Part shown: piece by piece, positions 63,075 through 64,000 of the stretch | How the letters are laid out: every line of letters begins with the position of its first letter | Position numbering within the stretch: position 1 is the stretch's first letter | NCBI GenBank assembly: GCA_964615975.1 | Contig: CAZTTH010000001.1 | Coordinates: forward strand, 1-64,000 | Origin: CAZTTH01 sp964615975 | GTDB taxonomy: Bacteria; Verrucomicrobiota; Lentisphaeria; JABSQK01; JAJFLO01 | Reading direction: 5' to 3' | Length of the DNA: 64,000 nt | The notes under the pieces: model-generated | Seen by the model: the letters and a program-made list of their open reading frames with translations, nothing else | What the model was told of the DNA's origin: nothing | The model's database searches: none | Made by a program: the position numbers and the translations under genes

Positions 63075-64000
63075 AGATGCGAGAGTACCACAATTGTTTG
63101 ATCGTCTGTTTGAGGGGTCGAACCGGAGTAGACTTGGATGGAAGTTAAAAGATTGGTGGCTGTGATCTTCGGATCGATTCCTTGTTTACTGAATTCCGAT
63201 TTGATCCGTTCCAAGCCGAAATCCATTTCTTCGTGGTTGCGTGCGTCGGTAATGCCATCGGTAAACATGAGAATGGATGTATTGGGTTGCCAGATGAATG
63301 CAAAGGTGTCGTAATGAATACTCTCGTCATCTGGCGGTAATAAGCCCAGTGCTGGTCCATCGGGGCTAATCACTTGAACTTCTCCATCTGCCTGGCGGAT
63401 CAACAGTTCCGTATGACCGGCACGGGCGTATTCCACCGTGCTGTCGCGCTTATCAATCAAACAACAGGCGAGAGTAACAAAACGAGCCTCATCAGTATCT
63501 TTATAAAGATTGCGATTCAATTCGGTCAGCAAACCCTCCAGATTATCCTTGTAGCGGCCAGCATTGGCACGAACGAAGACACGGCACATAGACATGATCA
63601 TACAGGCGGAAACCCCCTTGCCGCTGGCATCAGCGATCAATACCATCAAATAATTTTCATCGACCTCAATGAAGTCGTACATGTCGCCGCTTACTTCAGT
63701 AGCTGCCCGGTTGATTCCGAAGATTCCGAACCAATCGCTTTGCGGCGCGGTTTTGGGTAACAGGGATTGCTGGATGTTACGTGCCAACTGAAGTTCTTGT
63801 TTCAGCCGATGCTGTTCATTGATTTCTTCATTGATGTGGAAAAGTTTGACGTAAAAAATGATTTGATTTGCCAGGCATTGCAGTAAAAATTGATTTTCAG
63901 TGGAGAAAATCGCATTCACCTGTTTGCGATTGATGGCGCAGATCAAGCCACCCTTCCCCTCGTCGATAGACAGGGGGATGGCCATCAACGACCGCAGATG
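63071..64000 (-). CDS. GAF-SpoIIE (PP2C-type) phosphatase, 5' end outside window
   Basis: The frame stays open to the right edge, so the N-terminus is missing; 309 residues are visible. First comes the end of a GAF domain (LRSLMAIPLSIDEGKGGLICAIN) and a helical linker (EEINEQHRLKQELQLARNIQQSLLP), then the PP2C/SpoIIE domain with metal aspartates in VSGDMYDF and IADASGKGVSACM, RFVTLACCLID, ARAGHTELLI and MFTDGITDARN. Such RsbU-type enzymes dephosphorylate anti-anti-sigma factors or similar proteins in response to a signal. The partner-switch proteins are not in view. Consistent with the signalling cluster just to the left. Confidence 0.93.
   Translation of the reverse strand, partial: HLRSLMAIPLSIDEGKGGLICAINRKQVNAIFSTENQFLLQCLANQIIFYVKLFHINEEINEQHRLKQELQLARNIQQSLLPKTAPQSDWFGIFGINRAATEVSGDMYDFIEVDENYLMVLIADASGKGVSACMIMSMCRVFVRANAGRYKDNLEGLLTELNRNLYKDTDEARFVTLACCLIDKRDSTVEYARAGHTELLIRQADGEVQVISPDGPALGLLPPDDESIHYDTFAFIWQPNTSILMFTDGITDARNHEEMDFGLERIKSEFSKQGIDPKITATNLLTSIQVYSGSTPQTDDQTIVVLSHL

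Noticed and set aside
1..64000. CRISPR array or IS element
   Set aside because: No regularly spaced repeats and no transposase frame were seen.

Overview
The window is a bacterial chromosome segment of roughly 40 % GC (estimated by eye) from a Gram-negative-type cell. It encodes a heptose-phosphate adenylyltransferase (LPS core), TolB, sugar-nucleotide enzymes and lipoprotein-like secreted proteins. All three tRNA genes encode their CCA end. A SLA1-homology (SHD1) protein, a bifunctional-nuclease (DUF151) protein, archaeal-type IMP cyclohydrolase PurO, a response regulator fused to a Ser/Thr kinase and many histidine kinases point to a deep-branching, environmental, poorly sampled phylum. The sequence alone does not let me name it.

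Layout. 1-2.7 kb: the 5' part of a long membrane glycosyltransferase fused to a GT2 domain (its 3' end lies outside the window) and a small secreted protein. 2.7-9 kb (minus strand): amino-acid-type solute-binding protein, receiver-Ser/Thr kinase, heptose adenylyltransferase and a PreP-like M16C protease. 9.1-18.7 kb: tRNA-Ser, an ExbD-like membrane pair, frr, tolB, an aldo/keto reductase, a cyclic-nucleotide-binding protein, gapA, purM, an SHD1 protein, rsmD, a DUF486 protein and a 7Fe ferredoxin. 18.9-23.2 kb (plus): sugar aminotransferase plus Gfo/Idh/MocA oxidoreductase, then a DUF151 nuclease translationally coupled to a NYN-type RNase. 23.2-30.6 kb (minus): hisD, purO-GYD pair, an orphan GspF-like protein, a polyprenyl diphosphate synthase and clpB. 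30.8-39.5 kb: second sugar aminotransferase, tRNA-Gly, glmS, a conserved unknown, a CbiX-like chelatase, a GT2 with membrane segments, an AAA ATPase and thiI.

39.5-48.4 kb is the most interesting region: an 8.8-kb integrated element bounded by a perfect 52-bp direct repeat of the 3' part of tRNA-Gln(TTG). It carries a tyrosine integrase, an XRE regulator, an excisionase-like regulator, a Cys-rich small protein, a Toprim/P-loop primase-helicase, a terminase small subunit and an extra small protein sharing a terminase-like motif. It has no capsid, portal, tail or large-terminase gene. This is the gene content of a phage-inducible chromosomal island (a phage satellite). A 497-aa unknown protein and a membrane-anchored nuclease-fold protein are its likely cargo. 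The island splits tRNA-Gln from thiI, which would have been only 40 nt apart before insertion.

48.5-64 kb: a PLP aminotransferase, a UvrD-type helicase, then a dense signalling cluster (a frameshifted Rcp1-like response regulator, three large sensor histidine kinases), an RdgC-like protein, a TfoX-N domain protein and the 3' part of a GAF-SpoIIE phosphatase that runs off the right edge. No rRNA, CRISPR array or IS element was seen.
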